From Clostridia bacterium (lineage in GTDB: Bacteria > Bacillota > Clostridia > UBA1212 > UBA1255), in NCBI GenBank assembly GCA_017517275.1, contig JAFWZX010000018.1, positions 1-38,294 on the forward strand: DNA of 38,294 nucleotides, in the 5' to 3' direction. Positions 1 to 8,586 of this stretch are shown one piece after another. Numbering within the stretch: the stretch's first letter is position 1; each line of letters starts with the position of its first letter. Both the position numbers and the translations under genes were made by a program. The notes under the pieces were generated by a model. The model was not told where the DNA came from. It was given only the letters and a program-made list of their open reading frames with translations, and did not search any database.

Positions 1-724
1 CGATAATACCTATCATAAACAAAATCTGTCCGTAAAACGAACTGTTTTCATCTAATATCTTGTCATAGAAAAATCTGGATGAAAAATATGGAGCGATAAC
101 ACCTATTGCGCTGACTAATATCAGTGCAAAAAGAACCAGCAACATTTCCTTTATATACTTACGAATAAAGATCCACATTCTTCTTACAAGCTTGCCCTTG
201 TCCATACACTTGGGGCAAATCTTTCTATTGGAATCCGGATAACGAGAATGACATTTCGGGCAGAAATTGTCCTTTTTAAAATCCCCCTCGTCTTTTTCTA
301 TTTTACCGTCTTTTTGATACATATTAAGATACTTTACAAAGAGACGTACGTCGGCTTTGCAAGCATTTGTAAATATAGCAAGACAAACAGATTCATCGCC
401 CTTCTTTGCGATCAATCTGCCGGTAGATATAAGTTCTTCTACAGAAAAATCTTTATATTGAGAAAGCTCATAGCTTTCTGTATTTTTGTGGCAGTACGTC
501 AGCTTAAGTCTGTTTCTTTTAATACTAAACCCGGTTTGTCCCTCTATTGCGTTCAATCCTTCAACTATAAACAATGAATCTTTTGTGATAAAGAGATATG
601 TATCAGACTTAATCAGCTCTTTATCCATGTCAATACGTGTGAAAAGCAAAATGTCTTCCGGTGTGATCTTTGAGTTATCAAGAACACTGTTAAGAGTGGA
701 AGAATACTGTGTGATCTCCAGCAT
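1..724 (-). CDS. ABC exporter with N-terminal zinc ribbon (5' part, runs off left edge)
   Basis: The frame is open from an ATG at 724 to the left edge (241 residues) and is preceded by a strong AAGGAGGT site at 730-737. Residues 1-150 are a soluble region with no family that I recognise. A zinc ribbon follows with two CPKC knuckles (Cys155, 158, 170, 173). After a basic stretch, residues about 194-215 form a first membrane helix, and the text after it (APYFSSRFFYDKIL) reads like the start of a type-1 ABC exporter membrane domain. The nucleotide-binding domain would lie outside the window, so the ABC assignment rests on the membrane start and on knowledge that clostridial exporters can carry such leaders. 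Alternatively it is another zinc-ribbon membrane protein. Confidence 0.7.
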   Translation of the reverse strand, partial: MLEITQYSSTLNSVLDNSKITPEDILLFTRIDMDKELIKSDTYLFITKDSLFIVEGLNAIEGQTGFSIKRNRLKLTYCHKNTESYELSQYKDFSVEELISTGRLIAKKGDESVCLAIFTNACKADVRLFVKYLNMYQKDGKIEKDEGDFKKDNFCPKCHSRYPDSNRKICPKCMDKGKLVRRMWIFIRKYIKEMLLVLFALILVSAIGVIAPYFSSRFFYDKILDENSSFYGQILFMIGII

Positions 725-820
725 TATAGACCTCCTTGTCTATAAAACATACAAAATGCAGTATAGGAATCACCCTTACTGCACATTCATTATTAAGTTC
801 CGTTGGGTTAAGTTTTCACG

Positions 821-849
821 ATTATAACATATGTATCACATAAATACAA
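821..849 (-). promoter_or_regulatory. Sigma-A-type promoter of the zinc-ribbon ABC gene
   Basis: On the minus strand a -35 TTGTAT (844-849) and a perfect -10 TATAAT (821-826) are separated by 17 bp. The transcript would start near 814, leaving a leader of about 90 nt before the ATG at 724. The site lies back to back with the tmcAL promoter. Confidence 0.65.
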
Positions 850-870
850 TAAATATATTGATATAGTCTT

Positions 871-898
871 TTGCATTCAAGCACCGCTGTGTTATACT
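871..898 (+). promoter_or_regulatory. Sigma-A-type promoter of tmcAL
   Basis: A -35 TTGCAT (871-876) and a -10 TATACT (893-898) are separated by 16 bp. They lie just upstream of the AAGGAG site and the ATG at 927. Confidence 0.6.
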
Positions 899-926
899 TA
901 CTTATGAAAAAACAAGGAGATAATTT

Positions 927-2084
927 ATGAAAGTTGCTGCCATTATATGCGAATACAATCCTTTTCACAACGGACACGAATATCTTATCCAGTCTGCTAA
1001 AGAACAAACAAAAGCAGACTATATAATTGCAATAATGAGCGGTAATTTCGTACAAAGAGGAGAACCTGCCATTATCGATAAATGGGCCAGAGCCAAGTCT
1101 TGTCTTCGTGCCGGAGTAGATATGGTTGTGGAGCTTCCTTGTTTTGCCTCGTTTGCGCCTGCAAATCTGTATGCATACTACGGTGTCAAGACCGCCTGCC
1201 AGCTTGGGGTTGTAGACTATCTTGTTTTTGGAAGTGAAAAGGGTCTTACGGCCAATGAACTTCGTAAGTTGGCAGAGGAAGCAGACGGAAACAACGCCGG
1301 CTTTACTGAAAAACTAAGAGAAAATCTGGCATCCGGTATGTCATACGCCGCCAGCATTAGCAAATCCTACGGTTTTGAACCCGGCCCGAACGATATTCTG
1401 GGAATAGAATACCTACGAGCTTTGACAAAACTAAACAGCAATATCGTTCCATTCCCCATATTGCGTACACAAAGCAAGAACGTCACGTCAGCCTCATCGT
1501 TGCGTGTAAAAATCTCTTCCGGGGAAATAAACCACTGTAGAAATTTCATGTCTGAGAATTCATTTAACATTCTAAAAGAAGAAATACAGTCAGGCAAAGC
1601 TCCTGTTCTTATAAGAAACTACGAGAATGCAATTATTGCCTCTTTGCGTTCAAAAACGACGGAAGATATCAGAAATCTTCCTTTTGTATCAGAAGGGCTT
1701 GAGTATGCTATATATAAAAACGCTCTTGCACACGGAACTTTAGAGGGGCTTATCAGTGCTTCAACGTGTGCAAGATACACGTCTTCTCGTATAAGGCGTA
1801 TTTGTCTTGCCTCTTTATTGGGAATCAAGGCACAGGACCTGAATCACAGTCCCGGTTTCATAAAAATAATCGGTTTTCGTAAAAATGCAGGTTCTTTAAT
1901 TGACGCTATTACAAGTAAAAGTGTCATTCCCGTTGACATTTCCCTTTCTAAGCTTGCAACGTCAGATAAATATTTTGCAGGACTGGCCGCAAGATGTACT
2001 GACGTATATACGTTAGGATATCCACAGGCGTCAAAACGTCTGGGTGACAAAGAATATACGCATAGCGGCGTATTTGAAATATAA
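927..2084 (+). CDS. tmcAL: tRNA(Met) cytidine acetate ligase TmcAL (YlbM family)
   Basis: The protein is a nucleotidyltransferase-like enzyme. In its family it activates acetate with ATP and acetylates the wobble cytidine (C34) of elongator tRNA-Met in the cytoplasm. The N-terminus shows the family hallmark: a short beta strand, then ICEYNPFHNGH with the HxGH-type nucleotide-binding motif at residues 14-17, followed by IMSGNFVQRGEPAI. The length of 385 residues is close to the usual 390-415. An AAGGAG site sits 8-9 nt before the ATG. It is the first gene of a plus-strand pair and is divergent from the ABC exporter gene. No domain appears missing. Confidence 0.93.
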   Translation: MKVAAIICEYNPFHNGHEYLIQSAKEQTKADYIIAIMSGNFVQRGEPAIIDKWARAKSCLRAGVDMVVELPCFASFAPANLYAYYGVKTACQLGVVDYLVFGSEKGLTANELRKLAEEADGNNAGFTEKLRENLASGMSYAASISKSYGFEPGPNDILGIEYLRALTKLNSNIVPFPILRTQSKNVTSASSLRVKISSGEINHCRNFMSENSFNILKEEIQSGKAPVLIRNYENAIIASLRSKTTEDIRNLPFVSEGLEYAIYKNALAHGTLEGLISASTCARYTSSRIRRICLASLLGIKAQDLNHSPGFIKIIGFRKNAGSLIDAITSKSVIPVDISLSKLATSDKYFAGLAARCTDVYTLGYPQASKRLGDKEYTHSGVFEI

Positions 2085-2134
2085 CGTCTGCTATTTATTC
2101 CTCTTTCCTCATTCCAAATATAAGTCTCAGTAGT

Positions 2135-2159
2135 CCTCCCATAATACGCGGAGGTTTTA
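2135..2159 (+). terminator. Weak intrinsic terminator after tmcAL
   Basis: A 5-bp stem CCTCC/GGAGG (2135-2139 with 2150-2154) encloses a 10-nt loop and is followed by TTTTATT. The short stem makes this a modest candidate. The rest of the 2085-2270 gap shows no coding signal. Confidence 0.4.
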
Positions 2160-2270
2160 TTACAACAACCTTCATCCGACACCTCATACAAATCTCGTTC
2201 AATATATTATATGTAGGCTTTCATTTTTTGCTAAAATAAAGCATATATATTTTCATAAACGATAATAACG

Positions 2271-2831
2271 GTGACTGAATCTGTGAAAAGAAAATCCTCT
2301 TTAATATTTAAAATACTTATACTTGTCCTGATTCTTATAATACTGTACATGATCTTCCAATACGCAACGACGATGCGCGATACAGGTAAAAATATGGTAA
2401 ATGCTTCCGGAGGCTTTTACAGTACGATTCCGGAAATAAAAGATACCGTTATGACTTTGCGCCAGTTTGAAGACAGTGAAATAAAATACCATCTGGACAT
2501 AGAAGGTACTAACACAAATAGCGGTATATATGGTTTTGTGCAAATTATTACGTCCGTTCACAGTCTGGATAAGTATCTGGAGCTTTCCCGAGAGTTTATG
2601 AATTCAAACGTATTCAATTTAAATGAAAAAAACGTACTTTTCGGTGAAATATCAGGAAGGCAGTGGACTTATCGCACCGGAAAAGCCTTTACAAAGCAGG
2701 AGTTCTATCCAATCAATCAAACAGATATTTTGATTTTTTCCTTGAGTACTACAAATGAAATAAAAAACAACACCGCAGGCGGTGTTGCTTTTGAAGAATT
2801 GTTTAATAATATTGTAAACGGCTTTAAGTAA
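2271..2831 (+). CDS. Small membrane-anchored protein of unknown function
   Basis: I do not recognise this family. The 186-residue product starts with a few basic residues (KRK), then one hydrophobic helix at about residues 12-29 (IFKILILVLILIILYMIFQY), then a soluble domain of about 150 residues that would face outward. No catalytic motif is visible. The chosen start is GTG at 2271; a second GTG lies four codons on, and neither has a good ribosome binding site. A TGC-TAAAAT extended -10 near 2229-2237 may drive it. The stop codon lies 2 bp from the stop of convergent nth, and a terminator for the nth operon lies inside this gene at 2762-2787. Confidence 0.65.
   Translation: MTESVKRKSSLIFKILILVLILIILYMIFQYATTMRDTGKNMVNASGGFYSTIPEIKDTVMTLRQFEDSEIKYHLDIEGTNTNSGIYGFVQIITSVHSLDKYLELSREFMNSNVFNLNEKNVLFGEISGRQWTYRTGKAFTKQEFYPINQTDILIFSLSTTNEIKNNTAGGVAFEELFNNIVNGFK
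2762..2787 (-). terminator. Intrinsic terminator of the RR-HK-htrA-nth operon, inside the opposing gene
   Basis: On the minus strand the hairpin CAACACCG-CCTG-CGGTGTTG (8-bp stem, 4-nt loop) is followed at once by six T (2767-2762). It lies 47 nt beyond the nth stop codon, within the last codons of the convergent gene at 2271-2831. Read on the plus strand the U-run is poor, so it should act on the minus-strand operon. Confidence 0.75.
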
Positions 2832-2833
2832 TA

Positions 2834-3490
2834 TTACGTATTATTCCAATCACACAGATCACGAATTCCGCAAGATTGACATAAAGGATTGCGGGCTTTG
2901 CAGCAAACTCTGCCATGATGTACAAATCTGTGGCATAAGCCCAAGCTTATGCCTCCGGTATCCTTTTCAGGAGGAAAAACCTTCCTCAAATCTTGTTCGA
3001 TCTTCACAGGGTCATCACTCTCTGTAAGGCCAATTCTGCGGCATAGTCTACCTGTGTGAGTGTCAACTATGTAAGCCGGCTTCCCAAAAGCTTCCCCTAA
3101 CACTAGGTTTGCCGTCTTGCGGCCTGTACCCGGAAGCGCAACTAAGGCTTCCATCGTATCCGGCACTTCTCCTGCATACTTTTCACATAGCATTATACTG
3201 CAGTTTTTAATATTTCTTGCCTTGTTTTTATAAATACCCACAGGAGCAATGAGCTTTTCGATCTCTTCTACGTCTGCTTCTGCAAAATCCTGCGGTCGCG
3301 GGAATCTTTTGAACAATGCCGGAGTTACTATATTTACTCTTGCATCTGTACTTTGGGCAGATAATTGCGTGCAAATAAGCAGTTCGAAAGTATTTTTGAA
3401 CGATAGCGTACAATGTGCCTCAGGATATAATTCTTCAAGCCTTTCAATCAGCTTTAGAATTCTTTGTCTGTTATACTCGATCTTGTTCAT
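2834..3490 (-). CDS. nth: Endonuclease III (DNA glycosylase/AP lyase)
   Basis: This is a base-excision repair enzyme that removes oxidised pyrimidines and nicks the AP site. The helix-hairpin-helix LPGTGRKTAN is at residues 119-128 with the catalytic Lys125, and the catalytic Asp is Asp143 in VDTHTGR. The C-terminal [4Fe-4S] cluster motif C-x6-C-x2-C-x5-C is intact (Cys197, 204, 207, 213). The length of 218 residues is typical. The gene lies 20 bp downstream of htrA on the same strand, as the last gene of the response regulator-kinase-protease operon, and the terminator lies beyond it at 2762-2787. Confidence 0.95.
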   Translation of the reverse strand: MNKIEYNRQRILKLIERLEELYPEAHCTLSFKNTFELLICTQLSAQSTDARVNIVTPALFKRFPRPQDFAEADVEEIEKLIAPVGIYKNKARNIKNCSIMLCEKYAGEVPDTMEALVALPGTGRKTANLVLGEAFGKPAYIVDTHTGRLCRRIGLTESDDPVKIEQDLRKVFPPEKDTGGISLGLCHRFVHHGRVCCKARNPLCQSCGIRDLCDWNNT

Positions 3491-3510
3491 TTTTACTTGG
3501 GCTTTACATA

Positions 3511-5013
3511 TTATCTCTGTGCTGCATCCAGAGTAACCTGAACTATAATCTTCTTGTTATCATCGATTCTGTAGATTTCAATAAGGATAGTTTCACCCGG
3601 TGAATAAGACAGCAGCGCTGCACGAAGATCGATAAAAGTCTCTATTCTTTTAGAGTTAATTTCAGTAATAATATCATTCTTGGCAATACCGGCCTTGTCT
3701 GCGCAAGAACCTTCTGTAACTTCAGTAACAGCAGCGCCAAGAGGCCATCCGTTACTTTGAGCTATAGCCATGGTGTATGTTGTATCAATGGTTACACCTA
3801 ATACCGGTTTGTTGTAGTATCCGTATTTTCTGATAGATTCTACAATTTTTTTAACAGTATTTGAGCTGATTGCAAAGCCCATACCCTCGTAATTTATATC
3901 AGACAGCTTCATGGCGCATATTCCTACCAGTTCTCCTCTGCTGTTAAGAAGAGCCCCGCCGCTGTTACCGGGGTTGATTGCAGCGGTTGTCTGTATAAGA
4001 TCGTAAACCATCTCTGTATTTGACACCGCAATTGCTCTGTTTGTTCCGCTTACGATACCTTCACTTACTGAATTCATAAAGTCAAGACCGCCGGGGCACC
4101 CTATGGCAACTACAGGCTCGCCGATAGTTATCTCATTAGAATTTGCAACAGTAATCGGCTGCACGCCTTTTATATTGAACTTAAGGACTGCTATATCACT
4201 GGCAACGTCATATCCTACGAGAGTGACATCCTTTGTGAATTGTGTAAGTTTTGTATCAAAGTATGCGTAAATATTAAATGATGAATTAAGTTTGCCGGTA
4301 TTTTTATTTACAGCAGCTTCTATAACATGATAGTTTGTTACAATAGTTCCGTCACTGCTGTACACAATACCTGAGCCTTGTGAATACGTTGTCTCAGTCT
4401 GATTCCATTTGCCGCCATCTACCTTTGTAACTTCAATACCGACAACCGAATTCACTACCTTGGCATATACGGCAGCTGCAATCGAATCTGACTCCACCGT
4501 GATATTTACGTTGTCACCCGGATTAACGGTAGTGCCGCCGATATCGGTAGACGTACCGGGAGTGCCTGTAATCGTACTGTTTTGCTGTATAATTGTTACA
4601 TCGCTAAAAATTTGAGATAAAAAGCTCTCATCTTTTGACGGGAAAAAGGCAAGTGCACAGAATATCAGGATAAATACCATCGTTGCAGCCCCTACTGATA
4701 TCAGTATCGTCGGGAAAGAACCAAGTCCTTTCCTTTGATTCAAAGCAGCAGCCTTGGCAGCTTCTTCTTTCTTCTGCCGCTCTAATGCTTCTCTCTTTGC
4801 CTTTTGATATTGTTTATACTCTTCTTGAAGGCGATTAATTTCATTTAGATAATCTTCTTCTTTCCTTTCTGCAACAACTTCGTCCTGATTTTTTACAGGA
4901 TTCTGTATAACGTCTGCCTCTGCACTGCTCTCTTGTACTACCGGTTTCTCTTCAACAACCGGTATATTTACAGTGTTCTGCTCTTGATTTTCTTTCTTTT
5001 CGTCTTCAAACAT
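3511..5013 (-). CDS. htrA: Membrane-anchored HtrA/DegP-like serine protease with PDZ domain
   Basis: This is an envelope quality-control protease of family S1C. Residues 1-95 are a highly charged, Glu/Lys/Gln-rich cytoplasmic stretch with coiled-coil character at about 50-90. A single membrane helix spans about 101-123, followed by a Thr/Gly-rich linker. The trypsin-like domain carries the triad His229 (TNYHVI), Asp273 (ASDIAVLK) and Ser351 (NPGNSGGALL). A PDZ domain fills about 395-490. The gene starts 4 bp after the sensor kinase, which suggests that the two-component system controls it, much as CssRS controls htrA in Bacillus; that link is inferred. The cytoplasmic extension is unusually long for an HtrA. 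Confidence 0.93.
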   Translation of the reverse strand: MFEDEKKENQEQNTVNIPVVEEKPVVQESSAEADVIQNPVKNQDEVVAERKEEDYLNEINRLQEEYKQYQKAKREALERQKKEEAAKAAALNQRKGLGSFPTILISVGAATMVFILIFCALAFFPSKDESFLSQIFSDVTIIQQNSTITGTPGTSTDIGGTTVNPGDNVNITVESDSIAAAVYAKVVNSVVGIEVTKVDGGKWNQTETTYSQGSGIVYSSDGTIVTNYHVIEAAVNKNTGKLNSSFNIYAYFDTKLTQFTKDVTLVGYDVASDIAVLKFNIKGVQPITVANSNEITIGEPVVAIGCPGGLDFMNSVSEGIVSGTNRAIAVSNTEMVYDLIQTTAAINPGNSGGALLNSRGELVGICAMKLSDINYEGMGFAISSNTVKKIVESIRKYGYYNKPVLGVTIDTTYTMAIAQSNGWPLGAAVTEVTEGSCADKAGIAKNDIITEINSKRIETFIDLRAALLSYSPGETILIEIYRIDDNKKIIVQVTLDAAQR

Positions 5014-5017
5014 GTGC

Positions 5018-6616
5018 TTAACTATCCTTTCTTTGTAAAGTAAAAGTAAACTTAGTTCCTTCGTTTATCTTACTGACTACTTTTATAGTCTGTCCGTGAG
5101 CTTCAATAATACTCTTTGTTATTGCCAATCCCAGGCCTGTTCCCTTTTTATCAAGGCCACGTGATTTATCCGCCTTATAGAACCTTTCAAAAATAAAAGG
5201 TAACTCTTCTGACGCAATTCCGATGCCGTTGTCTGCTACGCTAACCAGCACGTTATTGTCGTTTCTCTTGACAGATAATACTATCTTACCACCATTTGAC
5301 GTAAACTTAACCGCATTTTGTATAAGATTGATAAGTACCCTCTCTATAGAGGCTCTGTCTGTAGCAACATAGCAACTGTCACAAGAGAAATGATACATGA
5401 TATTTATGTCTTTTTCTTTGATAATCGGTTCCAATTTTGTCACAACTCCGCGTATAATCTGGATTATATCGTGTGACTGTATATCCAACTGCACTGCACC
5501 GCTTTGAAGTCTTGTCATATCCAGCAGATCGTTTACAAGACCGTTCATACGAATAATCTCTTCCTTGATGACATTCAGATAATGTGCTTGCCTGGTCGGA
5601 GGAATAACCCCGTCTATCATTCCGTCCACAAACCCCCTTATAGTAGTCATAGGAGTCCTTAATTCATGTGAAACAGCGGCGATGAAATCGCTTCTTACCT
5701 TATCCAACTTTGCCAATTCGTCTGTAAGATTGTTATAGCTGTCGATAAGCGCTCCAATCTCATCGTTTGTCGTCTTCTCTATTTTACTCTTATAATTGCC
5801 TTTTGCCAAATTTTTTGTTAAATATTCAACTTCTCTTATAGGCCTTGTCATTCTGCGTGTAACCCACAGAATAATAATAAGTTCCACTGCGATAGCAACA
5901 ATTGTGGACAATATAAAATAGCGGAGCATCGTAGATCTTGCCTGAGCTACTTCCTCCATAGATGCGCAAAACGTTATCTTCCCGTACTGGGCAGGTATAT
6001 ACGTATCAGGATACGTAAAATATATTATTTTCGATACGGTAAAAACCGAAACATCATATCCGCTGTATAATCCGTAAAAATCTCCCAATGACTCAGAAAA
6101 GCCGTTTTCGTCTACTTTTACTTCATCGCTGTCACCCATATAATACTGTTTCTTTTCACGGAAATAATATGCGGCCTTGCCCTCGGCATCTCTAACAATC
6201 ATTTTAGAATATACTGTTTTAGGTAAATATTCTGCAGCATCAAGAGTGTCTACGTTAGGTAAATATGGATATGAAAATAACAGCTCACCGTCTACACCTG
6301 ATAGATAAATGTGTGAGTCGAGCTGTTTATAATAAAACTCCATTCGTTCCTTGAATCGTTGTAATTTATTTTCACAATCTTCTTTTGCACTTTCAGAGGA
6401 CCATTCGCCTGATTCTGTTATGCCGTTATTCACAGCAACCATATACTGTATCAGCAAAACTTCAAGATCGTCAATGGCAGCGCACATATCTTCACGTCTG
6501 GAATCAATGGTATACTTTTCAATAAAATTGTACATAAGAACACATGATAAAACTGAGGTTAATACAATGATTGTTGTGAACAATACTGAAAATTTACCAA
6601 AAATTGACGTTTTCAT
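5018..6616 (-). CDS. Sensor histidine kinase with extracytoplasmic sensor domain
   Basis: A membrane-bound kinase of 532 residues. The first membrane helix is at about 8-30, an outside sensor region spans 31-230, and the second helix is at about 231-253. These are followed by a HAMP domain (about 254-308) and a HisKA domain with phospho-acceptor His317 in AVSHELRTPM. The ATPase domain has N434 in the N box, DNGIG (462-466) and GTGLGL (492-497), so all kinase boxes are present. The ATG overlaps the stop of the response regulator (ATGA), a sign of translational coupling. Genomic context suggests that it senses envelope or secretion stress, but the sensor domain was not assigned to a family. Confidence 0.93.
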   Translation of the reverse strand: MKTSIFGKFSVLFTTIIVLTSVLSCVLMYNFIEKYTIDSRREDMCAAIDDLEVLLIQYMVAVNNGITESGEWSSESAKEDCENKLQRFKERMEFYYKQLDSHIYLSGVDGELLFSYPYLPNVDTLDAAEYLPKTVYSKMIVRDAEGKAAYYFREKKQYYMGDSDEVKVDENGFSESLGDFYGLYSGYDVSVFTVSKIIYFTYPDTYIPAQYGKITFCASMEEVAQARSTMLRYFILSTIVAIAVELIIILWVTRRMTRPIREVEYLTKNLAKGNYKSKIEKTTNDEIGALIDSYNNLTDELAKLDKVRSDFIAAVSHELRTPMTTIRGFVDGMIDGVIPPTRQAHYLNVIKEEIIRMNGLVNDLLDMTRLQSGAVQLDIQSHDIIQIIRGVVTKLEPIIKEKDINIMYHFSCDSCYVATDRASIERVLINLIQNAVKFTSNGGKIVLSVKRNDNNVLVSVADNGIGIASEELPFIFERFYKADKSRGLDKKGTGLGLAITKSIIEAHGQTIKVVSKINEGTKFTFTLQRKDS

Positions 6617-7308
6617 TTTACTTCAAATTTGTATCCTATTCCCCATACAGTCTTAATCTGCCAATTGTGCTTACCGTCTTCAATCTTCTCGCGCAGGCGC
6701 TTGATGTGTACGTCTACAGTTCTTGAATCACCAAAAAAATCATATCCCCAAATAAACTCTAACAGTTGGTCTCTCGTATAAACCTTGTTGGGATTTGAAG
6801 AAAGGAAGAACAGAAGTTCTAATTCTTTGGGAGGCATTGCAACTTCATTACCGTTAACTTTAACGGTATAAGTTGTCTTATTTACGAGCAGATTAGGGAA
6901 AACAACCTCATCTTGAGCCAATTCATCATTCTTAGATGTACGTCTTAAAATAGCTTTAACACGTGCAACAAGTTCTTTGGAATCAAAAGGCTTTACCATA
7001 TAGTCGTCTGCGCCAAGTTCAAGAGCAAGGACCTTATCGAAAACTTCACCCTTTGCCGAAAGCATAATAACAGGAGCCTGGCTGATTTTCCTGATCTCGC
7101 GACATACTTGCCATCCGTCTGCACCCGGCATCATAATATCAAGGACTACCATATCAGGTGTGCTATTCTTAAAAATATCAATAGCGGCAAGTCCATCGTT
7201 TGCGGTAGTAACGGCAAATCCTTCGTTCTCAAAATACATTCTGATTAAATCGCATATATTCTCATCATCATCAACAACAAGTATTTTTTGTTTCACGAAT
7301 TGTGACAA
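6613..7308 (-). CDS. OmpR/PhoB-family response regulator
   Basis: The receiver domain (about 7-120) has acidic residues in LVVDDDE, the phospho-acceptor Asp57 in VVLDIMMP and the conserved Lys in MVKPF. A winged-helix DNA-binding domain follows (about 135-231), ending in DVHIKRLREKIED and VWGIGYKF. The start is TTG at 7308, supported by AAGGAG nine nt upstream; a GTG four codons later is the alternative. It is the first gene of the operon with the kinase, htrA and nth. Its promoter (7358-7385) interlocks with that of divergent ychF. Confidence 0.94.
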   Translation of the reverse strand: MSQFVKQKILVVDDDENICDLIRMYFENEGFAVTTANDGLAAIDIFKNSTPDMVVLDIMMPGADGWQVCREIRKISQAPVIMLSAKGEVFDKVLALELGADDYMVKPFDSKELVARVKAILRRTSKNDELAQDEVVFPNLLVNKTTYTVKVNGNEVAMPPKELELLFFLSSNPNKVYTRDQLLEFIWGYDFFGDSRTVDVHIKRLREKIEDGKHNWQIKTVWGIGYKFEVK

Positions 7309-7357
7309 GTAAATCAGCTCCTTGCAGATAATATATAAAGTAGCAAATCGGAGAGTA

Positions 7358-7385
7358 TTTATATAACACTTGACTTTTGTTGCAA
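7358..7385 (-). promoter_or_regulatory. Promoter of the two-component/htrA operon
   Basis: On the minus strand a -35 TTGCAA (7380-7385) and a -10 TATAAA (7358-7363) are separated by 16 bp. The element overlaps the ychF promoter, so the two divergent transcripts may compete for polymerase. Confidence 0.55.
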
Positions 7386-7398
7386 TATGTTTTATAAA
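7370..7398 (+). promoter_or_regulatory. Promoter of ychF
   Basis: A -35 TTGACT (7370-7375) and a -10 TATAAA (7393-7398) are separated by 17 bp. The leader of about 70 nt carries a small AAGCC/GGCT hairpin near 7398-7413. Confidence 0.65.
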
Positions 7399-7472
7399 AG
7401 CCCTCGATAGGCTATTTGTTTTGCATTATATCATAGAACAAAAAAGATGTAAAACGGAAAGATGGTAGATAT

Positions 7473-8567
7473 ATGAATCTCGGTATTATAGGTTTGCCAA
7501 ATGTTGGTAAAAGTACATTATTCAATGCCTTGACCAAGGCAGGCGCACAAAGTGCTAATTATCCCTTTTGTACAATCGAACCCAATGTGGGAATCGTGAG
7601 CGTTCCGGACAGTCGTCTTGATTATCTGTCCAATATGTATTCTCCTGAAAAATACACTCCGGCGACGATAGAATTCCTGGATATCGCAGGTTTGGTAAAA
7701 GGTGCCAGCAAGGGCGAGGGATTGGGAAATAAGTTCTTGTCACACATCCGTGAGGTTGACGCGTTAATTCACGTTGTACGTTGCTTTGACAATGATGATA
7801 TTATAAGAGTAGAAGGGTCAACGTCCCCCACAAGCGATACAGAAGTTATTAATTGTGAGCTTATTTTCTCCGACATAGAGATGATCGAACGACGCATTGA
7901 CAGAGTAGGCAAAGCCAGCAAAAACGGAGATAAGAAACTCCTTGCAGAGATTGAACTGCTTAAAAGAATCAAGGAACACTTAGAAGCATTCAAACCCGCC
8001 CGCAGCATGGAGCTTACCGAAGAAGAACGTGACTACGTAAACTCTCTCTTCCTTTTGACTACAAAGCCTGTAATATATGCTGCAAACATCAGCGAAGATG
8101 ACGTATCGGATCCGTATTCTTGTGAATATGTGAAAGAGCTTGCTGACATTGCTGCCGGTGAAAATGCAGGCGTAATCGTTGTCTGCAGTAAGCTTGAAGA
8201 AGATATAAGCAATATGGGCGAAGAAGAGAGTCGAGAGTTTCTAAGTGAGTTAGGCATTGAGGAATCAGGCCTTACACAGCTTATTAAAGCAAGCTACTCC
8301 CTGCTCGGCCTTATAAGCTTCCTTACGGCAGGTCCTAAAGAGGTTCGCGCATGGACAATTAAGAAAGGCACTAAAGCACCCGGCGCAGCAGGCAAGATTC
8401 ACTCTGATTTTGAACGAGGATTTATCCGAGCAGAGATTGTTGCCTTTGACGATTTGGTTGCATGCGGTTCATATAATGCTGCCCGGGAAAAAGGGTTAGT
8501 TCGTTCAGAAGGTAAAGAATACGTTATGAACGACGGCGACATAACACTATTTAGATTTAACGTATAA
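7473..8567 (+). CDS. ychF: Redox-regulated ATPase/GTPase YchF (Obg family)
   Basis: A universally conserved, ribosome-associated P-loop NTPase of 364 residues, the usual length. G1 is GLPNVGKST (residues 7-15), G2 lies in YPFCTIEPN, and G3 is DIAGLVKGA. In place of the NKxD base-recognition motif it has ANISEDD, which fits the known preference of YchF for ATP over GTP. The C-terminal TGS domain is present, ending in a region with FERGFIRAE and NDGD. The best ribosome binding site is a weak GGAAAG. The next gene starts only about 20 bp later, so the two are probably co-transcribed. Confidence 0.96.
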   Translation: MNLGIIGLPNVGKSTLFNALTKAGAQSANYPFCTIEPNVGIVSVPDSRLDYLSNMYSPEKYTPATIEFLDIAGLVKGASKGEGLGNKFLSHIREVDALIHVVRCFDNDDIIRVEGSTSPTSDTEVINCELIFSDIEMIERRIDRVGKASKNGDKKLLAEIELLKRIKEHLEAFKPARSMELTEEERDYVNSLFLLTTKPVIYAANISEDDVSDPYSCEYVKELADIAAGENAGVIVVCSKLEEDISNMGEEESREFLSELGIEESGLTQLIKASYSLLGLISFLTAGPKEVRAWTIKKGTKAPGAAGKIHSDFERGFIRAEIVAFDDLVACGSYNAAREKGLVRSEGKEYVMNDGDITLFRFNV

Positions 8568-8586
8568 ATAATATGAGGTGATGACT

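Noticed and set aside
248..827. Plus-strand open frames at 248-577 and 486-827
   Set aside because: The minus strand holds a better frame with a strong ribosome binding site, zinc-ribbon motifs and a membrane helix; the plus frames are shadows.
2932..2953. 9-bp hairpin GGCATAAGC/GCTTATGCC inside nth as a terminator of the plus-strand gene
   Set aside because: No U-run follows on either strand; it may simply reflect codon choice.
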